From NCBI GenBank assembly GCA_964644845.1, contig CAZXXS010000006.1, positions 1 through 62,369 of the forward strand: 62,369 nucleotides of DNA, written 5' to 3'. Under the pieces are notes generated by a model. That model was not told the DNA's origin. It searched no databases and was given only the letters and a program-made list of their open reading frames with translations. This DNA comes from Geothermovivens sp964644845 (GTDB taxonomy: Bacteria; Zhuqueibacterota; Zhuqueibacteria; Oleimicrobiales; Geothermoviventaceae). Numbering within the stretch: the stretch's first letter is position 1; every line of letters starts with the position of its first letter. A program made the translations under genes and the position numbers. Below are positions 1 to 8,993 of this stretch, in pieces.

Positions 1-1679
1 AGCACGTCCAGCACGCGAACCGTGACAGTCTGAGGACGCCGAACGTGAACCCGTACGGTTGTTTGACTTGCAAACGGGTTCGGCCAGGCAGGACTGACGC
101 GGAACGCGTTCGGAAGCACGGGTTCAGCGCTCGCTACCGCAGCAGGCGCAAAGTTTATCAGTGGCAAAACAATCCGGGATGGATTTTCTCCGCCCAGGTG
201 CACGGTGTCTGCAAATGACGTGAAGAACGGGATGACGTAGCAGCGCCCCTCGTCGGGAACGTAATCAATTGGCACGAGTTGGACACCAAGCCGGTGCCCG
301 GCGCCAAAAACGTGCGCGTAGGCCTGAGCATCAAAAGCCAGAGGGGCCACCCCCCTGGCGTGTCGAACAGCTACATTTCCCCGTTGCAGAAAGTGCCAGT
401 TCCCCTCAGTGTCGACGTCGAAAAACTGTACGTGCAACTGCATTTTCTCTCCGCTCCAATGCACCTGCAGTGTGCACCTGGGAGCACCAACCCAGGTCAC
501 GTCTGTTGCAAACGGCTCGGACTCAAAGCGAGCCACCTGCTGAAAGAATTTGTCGACCGTACCGGCCCCGAAGCCTTCCGCAACAGCAGTTTGGGGAGTA
601 AAGTCAGGATCCAGCAGTTTCTGACCGATCACCGCAGCACCTTCATTCTCGGGCGGTTCAACGCCCAGCTTGCCGTCCGGCCGAAGGTAGAACGTAACCG
701 GTACGGCCACACGCGGCGGGAACGACTGCGAAAAGTGCGGCATCCAGTCTGTGTCCGTGTGGTACACAACCACGCTGTCTTCGTGCGGATCAAAGCCCTC
801 GTCGTTTCGCAGCCAGCGTTGGAACCAGTCCATCACCAGCTGAACCAAAGTGTTTGTGAACGGTTGCGCTTCCGGTGCTCCGTGGTAGCCCGTGCCCAGT
901 TGCAAACGTTTCGGACAACGCAACAGGTCGAATTGGCGCAGCCCTTCGTTCACAGCAAACAACCGATCCTTGTAAGCCAGAGACAGAAAAAAGGGCACTC
1001 GAATGCGCTCCACAAGCGAATCCGGCTGTGGCAAAACGACCTGCAGGCTGTCGTAGGCATCGGTGAGGACCCACTGGTACACCTTGTTCCAAGTCGGGCC
1101 GTAGCGCACATGCGCGTTCAGCAAGATCCCGAGCACGTAGGTCTCGATGCAACCATTAGACGTCAAGTTGCCCACGTAGCCGGCGGCTGCGGCCACAGCA
1201 CGTACAGGCAAGTTGTACAGAGCGGCCCACCAGCCGTGCTGTCCGCCCTGTGAGCCCCCCAGTATCCCTATTCGACGTCCGTTCACGTTGTCCCTCGCCG
1301 CGAGCCAATCAAGGATCGCCCGCAAGTCCTCGCGCTCTCGTTCGCCGGAGAAGGTGCGAACACCTCCTGAATGCCCCTGGCCACGAACCGAGTAACTTAA
1401 CGCCACGTAGCCCCCCAACACAAGCAAACGGGCGGCGTCTACCATGTCTTCCTTACTGCCGCCCAGACCGTGCACAAGCACAACAGCCGGGAAACCGCTG
1501 TCCGGAGGCGACACCGTCGGTTCAAACAGAGCCACGTCAAGCGACACCCCGTCGTCCATCGTCAAGTAAAAATCATTGCGGCGGACCTGGGTAAAAGCGA
1601 CCAGAGGCACCAAGAGCAGCCAAACCTCAAGCACCCCGAGTCGTCGTGCCCAGGACCAGGTTAGCAGACCGCCGGGCAT
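1..1679 (-). CDS. Secreted S15/CocE-like alpha/beta hydrolase with sorting tail (3' end off window)
   Basis: Reading the minus strand from ATG at 1679 gives 559 codons with no stop before base 1, so the gene is truncated by the window edge. The start follows AGAGGAGG with 5 nt spacing; that ribosome site overlaps the stop region of the SGNH gene upstream (12-nt gap), so the two are co-transcribed. A hydrophobic N-terminus (about residues 14-30) looks like a signal peptide. The alpha/beta hydrolase core has nucleophile motif GGSQGG (Ser143), candidate acid Asp238 (AYKDRLF) and His266 (GYHGAPE). A beta-rich region at about 285-510 resembles the C-terminal jelly roll of the CocE/X-Pro peptidase class. 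Near the left edge 'PAWPNPF' begins the FlgD-Ig-like/type IX sorting tail. The substrate (ester or peptide) is not determined. Confidence 0.8.
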   Translation of the reverse strand, partial: MPGGLLTWSWARRLGVLEVWLLLVPLVAFTQVRRNDFYLTMDDGVSLDVALFEPTVSPPDSGFPAVVLVHGLGGSKEDMVDAARLLVLGGYVALSYSVRGQGHSGGVRTFSGEREREDLRAILDWLAARDNVNGRRIGILGGSQGGQHGWWAALYNLPVRAVAAAAGYVGNLTSNGCIETYVLGILLNAHVRYGPTWNKVYQWVLTDAYDSLQVVLPQPDSLVERIRVPFFLSLAYKDRLFAVNEGLRQFDLLRCPKRLQLGTGYHGAPEAQPFTNTLVQLVMDWFQRWLRNDEGFDPHEDSVVVYHTDTDWMPHFSQSFPPRVAVPVTFYLRPDGKLGVEPPENEGAAVIGQKLLDPDFTPQTAVAEGFGAGTVDKFFQQVARFESEPFATDVTWVGAPRCTLQVHWSGEKMQLHVQFFDVDTEGNWHFLQRGNVAVRHARGVAPLAFDAQAYAHVFGAGHRLGVQLVPIDYVPDEGRCYVIPFFTSFADTVHLGGENPSRIVLPLINFAPAAVASAEPVLPNAFRVSPAWPNPFASQTTVRVHVRRPQTVTVRVLDV

Positions 1680-1691
1680 GCTCGCCTCCTC

Positions 1692-3467
1692 TTACCAGAG
1701 TCCCTTTTCGATCGCTTGCTCCCAATGTTTGCGATCCCACTTCAGGTTGTGCTCCCTGTCCGTGTGCACAACGATCTCCCCTCCCTTTTGGCCAGAAAGT
1801 TGAATCCAGACTTCCGTTAGGTGGTCCAGCTCTGCGTTTCGGTGCGACGAGCGATCCAGCCAATTCCAGTACTCCCGCAGAAATCGTCCGTCCTGGATCC
1901 CAAACCTGGCTGTACCGCTGTTCTTCCGAAAATACAGATCGATCGAGTAAACGCCATCACCCGGTTTCGCATCCCCGTGTGTACCGTCGTCGTACATCCG
2001 GATGGGTACATCGTGGTACATGTGCCACGTTTCGATGATCGCCCACTGATACTGGGGTGCGTAGGAGAAGTTACCCTTCAGGCACAACGGCGGCTCAAAA
2101 TCGCGCAGCCCCCGGCTGTCCACTTCCACGTGGATGCGCACCATGTCGCTCAGGAACGTGCTCACGGGCAGAGTGTTCGCCATTCTTTCAAACGCCGGGC
2201 CCTTTACTTTGCGAATCTCGAAAAGGTGCTCACCCGGCTGATTCCAAACATGCTGGTCATGAAAAGCTCGTTCCGCTTCCTGGTCCAGTGCTGTGGTGTT
2301 AACGCCGGTTCTGAAAGGCGTGAAATCGCGGGGAGAGTGTACCCCCCTCAGCAGCACCCTGCGCCACTTCGTGTAGAACGCATCATGGCGTCTTTCGGTG
2401 GCCGCGAACACCCGGTACGCCTGCAGCATCATGGGGGTGAACCAGAAGCGGCTCAAATTGATGCCTTGTTCGAGCTCAGAACTGCGGAGCGTTGCAACGC
2501 GACGTCCGTCGATGCTCAACTCGTACCAGCCGGAATCCAGGCCCGTAACTCGCAGGATGTCACGGTTCCAGCGCTGCGCGTAGCACGTTACTCGCAGGAT
2601 GGGCTCGCGCGTAGACGGGTAAATCGGTAGGGGCAAGCGCACGTCTCGCCTGACAAAACGGAGACTTCTTGTCGACACCCGAGAATTCGACACGGAGCAA
2701 CCGTAAACACTGTCGATTTGCCCCACGTGCGCGTCGACAATCACCGCCGCCACATCACGGGGAGCTGCCATGGCATCCAGCAATTGCAGAGCCATGAAAA
2801 ACTGACCGTCCACGTTCGGGTGGACCCCGTCGTCTGTCACCTGGAAATCGCCGCTCACGGCGCTCAGGTCTTCCAGCAACTCGCTCGTGGCCTCGTTCAG
2901 ATCCAGGTAGCGGAAACCACCCAGATCAGCAAAGCGTTGCAACGCACGCGTAAACCGGCGCAGCGTGGCCGGGTAGAACACGAGTTTCGGGCGACGTTTG
3001 ATGTTGTCTTGCCCCAACACCACATCCCTGCGACAGCGCAAGTCGTAAGTTGTTGGCGAAATCAGAAAAATGGCAGGATCCGATTTTTCGCGAAGGATGT
3101 CCACCAGGTGCTGCATGCCATCCAGGTAGGCCGACAGTGCAGTCGAATCAAACGGCTTGTAGAGACCATCGTTCATCCCCAACATGATGGTGACGCGCGT
3201 CGGGGTGGCAAGTCCCAAATCCCGGCTTAGCCGCGGGTAGTACGACGCCCGGTCGCCACTCCAACCGAGGTTGACGAATGTAACCCGCCACTCGGGGTAG
3301 TAAGTTAGAACAAAATTCTCGATCATCCGCGGGTACACCCCGTCGTCGGTGATGCTGTCGCCCCAGAACAAAAGCTGGTCGCCGTCACGAAGCCAGAATC
3401 GGTTTCCAGCTGCAAGAGCGCTGACAGCGAAAAGAGCGAATCCGAAGAAAATCCCTAACCTGCGCAT
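1692..3467 (-). CDS. Secreted SGNH/GDSL hydrolase with C-terminal extension
   Basis: The 591-residue protein begins at the ATG at 3467, preceded by AAGGAGG at 6-7 nt; a longer frame from 3491 has no such site. After the signal peptide (RLGIFFGFALFAVSALAAG) comes an SGNH esterase domain: block I GDSITD with Ser38, the block II Gly in NLGWSGD, block III GMND with Asn99, and block V DGVHPN with Asp213 and His216. These are the residues expected of an acetyl- or lipo-esterase acting outside the cytoplasm. The C-terminal 350 residues are not recognised as a catalytic domain. They contain 'DDGTHGD..PGDGVYS', a motif common in extracellular beta-sandwich modules. Probably the first gene of a two-gene operon with the hydrolase at 1679. 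Deacetylation of polysaccharide is a plausible role but is inferred. Confidence 0.85.
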   Translation of the reverse strand: MRRLGIFFGFALFAVSALAAGNRFWLRDGDQLLFWGDSITDDGVYPRMIENFVLTYYPEWRVTFVNLGWSGDRASYYPRLSRDLGLATPTRVTIMLGMNDGLYKPFDSTALSAYLDGMQHLVDILREKSDPAIFLISPTTYDLRCRRDVVLGQDNIKRRPKLVFYPATLRRFTRALQRFADLGGFRYLDLNEATSELLEDLSAVSGDFQVTDDGVHPNVDGQFFMALQLLDAMAAPRDVAAVIVDAHVGQIDSVYGCSVSNSRVSTRSLRFVRRDVRLPLPIYPSTREPILRVTCYAQRWNRDILRVTGLDSGWYELSIDGRRVATLRSSELEQGINLSRFWFTPMMLQAYRVFAATERRHDAFYTKWRRVLLRGVHSPRDFTPFRTGVNTTALDQEAERAFHDQHVWNQPGEHLFEIRKVKGPAFERMANTLPVSTFLSDMVRIHVEVDSRGLRDFEPPLCLKGNFSYAPQYQWAIIETWHMYHDVPIRMYDDGTHGDAKPGDGVYSIDLYFRKNSGTARFGIQDGRFLREYWNWLDRSSHRNAELDHLTEVWIQLSGQKGGEIVVHTDREHNLKWDRKHWEQAIEKGLW

Positions 3468-3520
3468 GCAACACCTCCTTCTGTCGTCCATTTCGCCACG
3501 AAACCGCTCGGTCGTTTGCC

Positions 3521-3549
3521 AATCTAACCAAGTCGGGACTGAAAGTCAA
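3521..3549 (-). promoter_or_regulatory. Candidate sigma-70 promoter of the SGNH-hydrolase operon
   Basis: On the minus strand TTGACT (3549-3544) is separated by 17 nt from TAGATT (3526-3521). These match the -35 and -10 consensus at 5/6 and 4/6. The expected transcription start lies about 45 nt upstream of the ATG at 3467. Confidence 0.45.
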
Positions 3550-3749
3550 ATGCCGGGGCAGCGCAGGTTGTCCTGCGCTTCCACAGAGGTGCGGGTTGAC
3601 AGGAAGTTGACGAAATTCTCGTCTGGATTTTCGCTTGCATTTCTGCCTCGGGTTGGCTACCGTTCGCCCCGGGCCATGAGGAACACTGGGCCCGCTCTGG
3701 ACGTAGGCACAAAAAGCGACGGTTTACCCCAGCAAACGGAGAAAACCCC

Positions 3750-4715
3750 GTGATCCTTCGAAGCGCACGCGACCTCTCGGTCGGCGTCATCACCCTCTTC
3801 ACCTTTACCGCGGCATTCGTAGGCTGCGCGACCACAGCCCGAAAAGCAGAGCGTCTGGCACAGGTCGGCGACACGACTTCGGCCCGTCAGGTGCTTCAGC
3901 AAGCTTTAGCCAAAGACTCCACGGATGTTTCCCTGTGGCGTGCTCTGGCTGTTCTCGAGGACACCACGGGCCACCCCCGTCGGGCAGCGAACGCGTACCT
4001 GCACGTGCTAAAATTCCAACCACAGGACGAGCGGGCACGTCAGGGACTCGTCCACAGCTACCTTTCCATCGCGGATTCTCAAATCGCGCAAAGCCACCGC
4101 GTAGCAGCCCGCGACACACTCGAGCTCGCTTTGAAGGTTGATTCGACTTGCAGCCTGTGCTGGGAAAAGCTGGGCGACACCTACCTGGCCATCGATTTTG
4201 CGCGAACGGCACACGGTTACTACCGCAAAGCCGCGCTTTTGGGCGACAGTAGCGCTCAAGTCAAGCTGGACAGCACCGCAGCGCGAATCCAACGGGCAAG
4301 GCAGTTGTGTGCCCGCGGCGAGAAGCTCTACACACAAGGTCACTGGTCGCAAGCGGCACGGGTGCTGGAGCAAGCTTTCAAGCTCGACGCCGAGAATGAC
4401 TCCGTAGCCTACCGCCTCCACATGAGCCGTGGTAGACGCTTGTACAAACGCGGGAGTGTGAAGGACCTCTGGGCAGCGATCTCGGAATTCGGACACGCAG
4501 CCGCGCTACGGCCCAAAGCGGCGGAACCTCACTACTGGCTGGCGAGATCCTACCACAAAAAGGACAAGAATGAGTTTGTCAACGCCATCGAGGAGTACGA
4601 AAAAGCAGCTGCGTTGGAGCCAAGCTCAAAGTTGGGCAAACGGAGTGCACGAAAAGCTCGAGAGCTGAAGGCGTGGAAGAAGAAGCTGGACGATTTCTGG
4701 GGGCGCAAACCTTGA
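3750..4715 (+). CDS. TPR-repeat lipoprotein
   Basis: This 321-residue protein starts at GTG 3750 and has a weak GGAG about 9 nt upstream. A hydrophobic signal ends in lipobox FVGC (Cys at about 26), so it is probably anchored in a membrane facing the periplasm. The rest is helical tetratricopeptide repeats with the usual small and aromatic residues (ALAVLEDTTGHPRRAANAY; WEKLGDTYLAIDFARTAHGYYRKA; LARSYHKKDKNEFVNAIEEYEKAAALEP). The C-terminus is lysine-rich. TPR proteins are scaffolds, so no reaction is assigned. It is divergent from the SGNH gene and convergent with the barrel gene at 5567. Confidence 0.8.
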   Translation: MILRSARDLSVGVITLFTFTAAFVGCATTARKAERLAQVGDTTSARQVLQQALAKDSTDVSLWRALAVLEDTTGHPRRAANAYLHVLKFQPQDERARQGLVHSYLSIADSQIAQSHRVAARDTLELALKVDSTCSLCWEKLGDTYLAIDFARTAHGYYRKAALLGDSSAQVKLDSTAARIQRARQLCARGEKLYTQGHWSQAARVLEQAFKLDAENDSVAYRLHMSRGRRLYKRGSVKDLWAAISEFGHAAALRPKAAEPHYWLARSYHKKDKNEFVNAIEEYEKAAALEPSSKLGKRSARKARELKAWKKKLDDFWGRKP

Positions 4716-5566
4716 GTGGTTTAGCACTGGCACCCGTGCCCTACTCACACCTGCACAGCGGGGAGAATCCACCGTTTGTCCGGTAACTTTGCATTTGACT
4801 CAAAAGGCAAGAGGTCCCTACGCCCTTCAGACCTCGATCCGCTCTGAACGAAGTTCGCGAGCAGCTTCTCACCGCGGTGTGGTCCAACCGCTCTGTTCGC
4901 GGTTCACGTCACTGGTCAACTGAACCGGCAGGTCCCACAAGCATCGGCTTCCGGCATCCTAACCTTCGCTGAATTAGACAGTTGCCAAAAGCGCTTGCTG
5001 CTGACCATCCCCCCTGCCGAGTGGTCCTCCCAGAAGCAGGGGGCGGGCTTAGCTGCGGTACTCCCAGAGGGTAATCCTCCCCCACTGGGGGACAAAAGTC
5101 CGCTGGATCACAAAGGATGCCGCCGTTCGGTCTTGCGCCACGGGGCGGAGACCCGACTCAGCAGCAAAAGCGAGACAAGGGCAAAAAGCAACGTGTGGTG
5201 TTGGCGTTCCCGCATCCTGGTCCAGTCGACGGAGACTCACCTTCCTCTCGTTCAAAAGCCTGTGGCAGGCGTTGTTGACCGAAAACACAACTCCTCGAAC
5301 ATGAATCACCTCTCCGGAGCTCAAACGCGGGCATCCCGATCTCAGCCCCCCTGAAGCAATTTGCATTCCAGAGCTGCAACGAGCGTAGCGGCTGGCCTAC
5401 TGACGCACCAGTACCCCAGTGTTTGCGGCCTCCCTCGACGTCTCGCCTAAAAGGTTTCAGGATGTCGGAAGAATCGGGGAAATGTGGCTAACCGATTGGG
5501 AGTGAACAAAACCCGGGCGCAGTGCCGGAAGGCAAACCGCACCCGGCCGATGAACGGAATCGCCGC
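4716..5566. other. Intergenic region, nothing identifiable
   Basis: About 850 bp between convergent genes. The only frames are short, start without ribosome sites and show no recognisable family. I see no tRNA-like or terminator-like structure I can support. There are G/C-run-rich segments around 5020-5110 but no clean hairpin. Confidence 0.5.
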
Positions 5567-7750
5567 CTAAAGCCAGATCAGGTACACAAATTTCGTCGCC
5601 AGGGTTGTTTGTCTCGAGCGCCAGGGGATGTCCGCCGTGGACCACGCCTGGCTGATCACGAAGTAGAAATGGCTACCCAGTTTTGGGATCCAGTGCAGCC
5701 GATAGTTCGCAATCAACTCTTTGTCCTCGTTGTTCCACTGCACAAAAAGCTGGTTGCTCAGCCAGGGACTCACGTTCAGGATTATCCTGCCAGAGACTTC
5801 GTGGGTGCGGAACGAACTGCCCGAAGCTTTCACGCGGTGAAAGGTGTAATCGCCTCTGACGGCGAGGTGTCGACTGAAACGAAAAAGCCACTCCGACTCA
5901 ACGACGTGACGCCAGCCGGTGTAGTACGGTCCCCAGTTGTAGAAAAGACCAGTCCACCAGCGCCGCTTCTCCGCAGTTTCGAACTGGATCTCGTAGTGCG
6001 TGAATGTGTACCCCCCTTGCCTGAAGACAACGTCACCAAACACGTTCCAGTCTTCGTCCAGGTAGATGTACTCCGGCTGGATGTTGAACTCCCAGCGTTC
6101 GCCGCTCTCCATCTGGCCACCAAAGGGACGAAATTCGAAGGACCTTTCAAGCATCCTGCCACTCAGGTCCGTCAGGTAGTCACCTTCCGCCTTGAACTCC
6201 AGGTGCCGCACGCCGAACCGGTGTGGCCTTGGCATCCACTTGAAGTGGGCGTAGGTTCGGCGGATCCCCGGACGCCGAACATATCCCACACCAGGCTCGA
6301 AACGCTCGCCGATGACCATGTGCGTGAAAAAGATGTCCAGGCGATCGTTGGGGTAATCCACGTAAAAGCGCCCGGACCAGTCTCCGCGCCGGTCCTCGTT
6401 GGACCGAGTCCCCGCCACGTAGCCGCTGGCTACAAGCGTTCGGTTCCCCAGGAAATGGCTGGTCTGGTACGTGAAATCCGCCCCTCCCGCGTGGTTCCAG
6501 CCGCCTTTTTCGTCTTCACGGTCCGTCAGGATGAAGCCGACGTAAGAACTCTTGAGCACGTCGCGCTTAACACGCACAACGTTGAAAATCGTCCGGGGGG
6601 TAGATCCTTTGCGGTCCGTGGCGATGCTCAGAAGACCAAGTCTGTACTTGCCTGCCCGACCGGTCACACGTGCCCCCCCGATCACCGGGATTGGCTCCCG
6701 TTTTTCCGAAAGTCCGATTCGTCGGCTGTAGAAAAGCGAGCTGCTGTAGGGCGACCCAAACGAAAACGTACCTGCGCCTTCCAGGAAGAACTCCCGTTTC
6801 TCAGGGTAGTACAGACTGAAGCGGGTCAGATTGATCCGAGCCCGGTCGACTTCAACCTGAGCAAAGTCGGTGTGCGCCGTCAGGTCCAGCGTGAGGGTTG
6901 GGCCCAGGCCTATCTTCACGTCCCCACCGGTTCGCGCGATGTGCGACGTTTCCCCGTTCTGCCCTTGCACACCGGTAGTGACGTAGGGCAGAAGCTGAAC
7001 CCGTGAACCACCGGGCAGGTCTCGTAGCCCCACCAGATTGCCGGCCTCCGAGATTCGCCACAACCCGTGGTTACGGCGCCAGGCACTCCACAGCACCTCC
7101 TCGTTCTTACGCCGGATCAGTCGCAAGAAGTTGATCCCCCAGGTTTGCACCGCGCTCTTTGGGTAACGGAGCGTTCTGAACGGAATCACAATTTCAGCTG
7201 TCCATCCGGCCGAGTCGATCCGTGCCCGACAGTCCCAGACGCCGTTCCAGTTCATGTCAAACCGCTCACTTTCGTCCGTGAGGTAGCCGTCCAGACGAGC
7301 ACCGAGAGGATTCACCGAAAAATAGAAGGCGTTGCGTCGGTCGTGGTACGTGTCCAGGACAAGAGAAAAGTGGTCGTCGCCGTCCAGATCACCGTCGCGT
7401 GCCAGCTGAGTCGCGACGATCTTCTGCGGGTTGGAATCGTAGCAACGGATGCCAAAGTACAGATTCGTCCGGTCGTAAACGATGCGGACCTCGGTCTCCT
7501 CCGTCGCAGGCGCACCTTCTTCCGGTTCTCTCTGCAAAAAGCCCTTCGCCGGATCCACCAGCCTCCAGCACTCATCGTTCAAAAAACCGTCGATTCGCGG
7601 ACTCTGTTCTACCCGAACCGCACGGACCACGCGGCGCTGCAGAGGGCTACCATTTAGCGAACCGGCAGTAACAAAACCGAGGCACGCCGTCCCGACGAGC
7701 ACAACTGCAGGGGTCTTCAGGATCCGCGTTGAGAGGCTGATCTGCTTCAC
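5567..7750 (-). CDS. DUF5916 outer-membrane beta-barrel with CBM9-like N-terminal domain
   Basis: The 727-residue protein starts at GTG 7750, which has AGGAG at about 8 nt; the longest frame would need a TTG at 7765 lying on that ribosome site. A signal peptide (about 10-30) precedes 'RIDGFLNDECW', the opening of carbohydrate-binding family 9-like domains. It is followed by the characteristic 'VRIVYDRTNLYFGIRCYDSNP' and 'DDHFSLVLDTYHDRRNAFYFSVNPLG' stretches. From about residue 220 the protein becomes alternating aromatic/polar beta-strands typical of a barrel, ending 'TKFVYLIWL'. 'NLTRFSLYYPEKREFFLEGA' is a DUF5916 hallmark. The family is common in Bacteroidota/Gemmatimonadota-like bacteria and often linked to glycan or protein use; its reaction is unknown. 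GTG start and size fit the family. Confidence 0.85.
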   Translation of the reverse strand: MKQISLSTRILKTPAVVLVGTACLGFVTAGSLNGSPLQRRVVRAVRVEQSPRIDGFLNDECWRLVDPAKGFLQREPEEGAPATEETEVRIVYDRTNLYFGIRCYDSNPQKIVATQLARDGDLDGDDHFSLVLDTYHDRRNAFYFSVNPLGARLDGYLTDESERFDMNWNGVWDCRARIDSAGWTAEIVIPFRTLRYPKSAVQTWGINFLRLIRRKNEEVLWSAWRRNHGLWRISEAGNLVGLRDLPGGSRVQLLPYVTTGVQGQNGETSHIARTGGDVKIGLGPTLTLDLTAHTDFAQVEVDRARINLTRFSLYYPEKREFFLEGAGTFSFGSPYSSSLFYSRRIGLSEKREPIPVIGGARVTGRAGKYRLGLLSIATDRKGSTPRTIFNVVRVKRDVLKSSYVGFILTDREDEKGGWNHAGGADFTYQTSHFLGNRTLVASGYVAGTRSNEDRRGDWSGRFYVDYPNDRLDIFFTHMVIGERFEPGVGYVRRPGIRRTYAHFKWMPRPHRFGVRHLEFKAEGDYLTDLSGRMLERSFEFRPFGGQMESGERWEFNIQPEYIYLDEDWNVFGDVVFRQGGYTFTHYEIQFETAEKRRWWTGLFYNWGPYYTGWRHVVESEWLFRFSRHLAVRGDYTFHRVKASGSSFRTHEVSGRIILNVSPWLSNQLFVQWNNEDKELIANYRLHWIPKLGSHFYFVISQAWSTADIPWRSRQTTLATKFVYLIWL

Positions 7751-7992
7751 GTAGGTCTCCTGCAACTGTCACCGAATCCGCCGTACACTGTCCACACACA
7801 ACATTCGTCAAAAGGGGAAAACCGCGTCCAGCCGGACTGGAACACACTCCAGTCCTGCGGAAAACACCGCCCTCCCCACCCTGCAGCGGACACACCTGCG
7901 GAGTTAGACCGCCAAAACGTTCCCCCTCTCACACGGTCTTGGGTAAGTCCAAGGGGGCTGAACTGACCCAAAACTGCCACTCAGCCTGTTGC

Positions 7993-8667
7993 CTACGATC
8001 TTTTCCGGACTGGCTCGGTACGGACCAGACGCTTGCCCCCCACTACGAACAACGCCGCCAAAGTAGCAAGCAGGAGTGGGAAACACACGTAAAACGTTGC
8101 CATTGCGAGTTCCGGGTTCACGTTGGATCTCATCCCCCGCAGAGCGGTCCAAAACCCCGTTTGTCCTGCCCGCCATTCGCCAGGGGCCGCCTCCATCACA
8201 AACGTGTAGCCGAAAAATTGTAGCAAGACCGCCACGCTGAGTAGCCCCAGGAACAGCCCGGCTACTTTACCATCCCGACGGATGTCCGTCGCGAGTTTGA
8301 CCACCAGGGCCCATCCCAAAAACACAGTGCCAAGAGGCATAAAGGGCACAGCCAGCTTGATGTCGGCCATGATGTCCGGGTTGATGAAAAGCAGTCCCAG
8401 TGCGAAAGCCAGAAAGAGCGAACCGTCGCGTACAGCCAAAAACACCAGCCCCCAGTTTTCTCCGCTCAAACGGAGCCGGAAATCAGCGAGGGTGCGATCG
8501 TAGTAAGCCTGAGCCAGGTGCAAAACGAATCCGAGAACGAGCAAAACGAGACTGATGTCCGCGAGTGTGATGAGTGTCCAAAGTTCCAGGTCTTTGTAGG
8601 TAGCAGCGTGGGCAACGGCCGGGGAAAAGCATCCCAAAGCAGCAGCAACCAGGACAAAAGGTCTCAT
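7993..8667 (-). CDS. Integral membrane protein of unknown function
   Basis: I do not recognise this 224-residue protein. ATG 8667 has GGAGGAG three nt upstream, so I trim 30 residues from the longest frame. A cleavable-looking signal (RPFVLVAAALGCFSPAVAHA) is followed by about five hydrophobic helices: residues about 30-55, 75-95, 105-130, 140-165 and 195-215. Short charged loops and a basic C-terminus (KRLVRTEPVRKRS) suggest a cytoplasmic tail. The 242 bp to the barrel gene downstream contain no terminator, so the link to it is open. Confidence 0.65.
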   Translation of the reverse strand: MRPFVLVAAALGCFSPAVAHAATYKDLELWTLITLADISLVLLVLGFVLHLAQAYYDRTLADFRLRLSGENWGLVFLAVRDGSLFLAFALGLLFINPDIMADIKLAVPFMPLGTVFLGWALVVKLATDIRRDGKVAGLFLGLLSVAVLLQFFGYTFVMEAAPGEWRAGQTGFWTALRGMRSNVNPELAMATFYVCFPLLLATLAALFVVGGKRLVRTEPVRKRS

Positions 8668-8993
8668 GCGCTCCTCCGTGAAGAAGTCCAACGCTCGTTT
8701 CGTCCTCAACGCGGTCGTTGAGCTTCGGCCGAGACGCGCTTCTGTCCCTGCCAACACGCACCGACCACGCGCGACCTCTCAGAGGAGACTACACTTAACA
8801 ATTCCGAACCTTGCGGTAAGGGAAGGGAATTTCCATTCGGCGTCCAAGCGACTGTGCGGCCTGTTTCGATCCCACGTCAAAATGCGCTGCCACACTGCCA
8901 TGAGGCAGCATGACAGCGCGCGGGTCAGAGGGACAGCATCAAATGTCGTGTCGTCGCTGGCGCCCCCCGAGTGCCAGCGGAGGGCTCGCTGAA
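8668..8993. other. Intergenic region, nothing identifiable
   Basis: 325 bp between the membrane protein and the acidic lipoprotein, both on the minus strand. I see no convincing reading frame, hairpin or promoter. Confidence 0.4.

Noticed and set aside
279..1253. 324-residue plus-strand frame
   Set aside because: It is antisense to the S15/CocE-like hydrolase, which has catalytic motifs, a signal peptide and a ribosome site. The plus-strand product has none.
4716..5566. tRNA or small RNA genes in the gene gaps
   Set aside because: I looked for T-arm (GGTTCGANTCC-type) sequences followed by acceptor pairing in all long gaps and found none.
5522..7006. 494-residue plus-strand frame
   Set aside because: Antisense shadow of the DUF5916 barrel; the product is Pro/Arg/Val-rich without a family signature.
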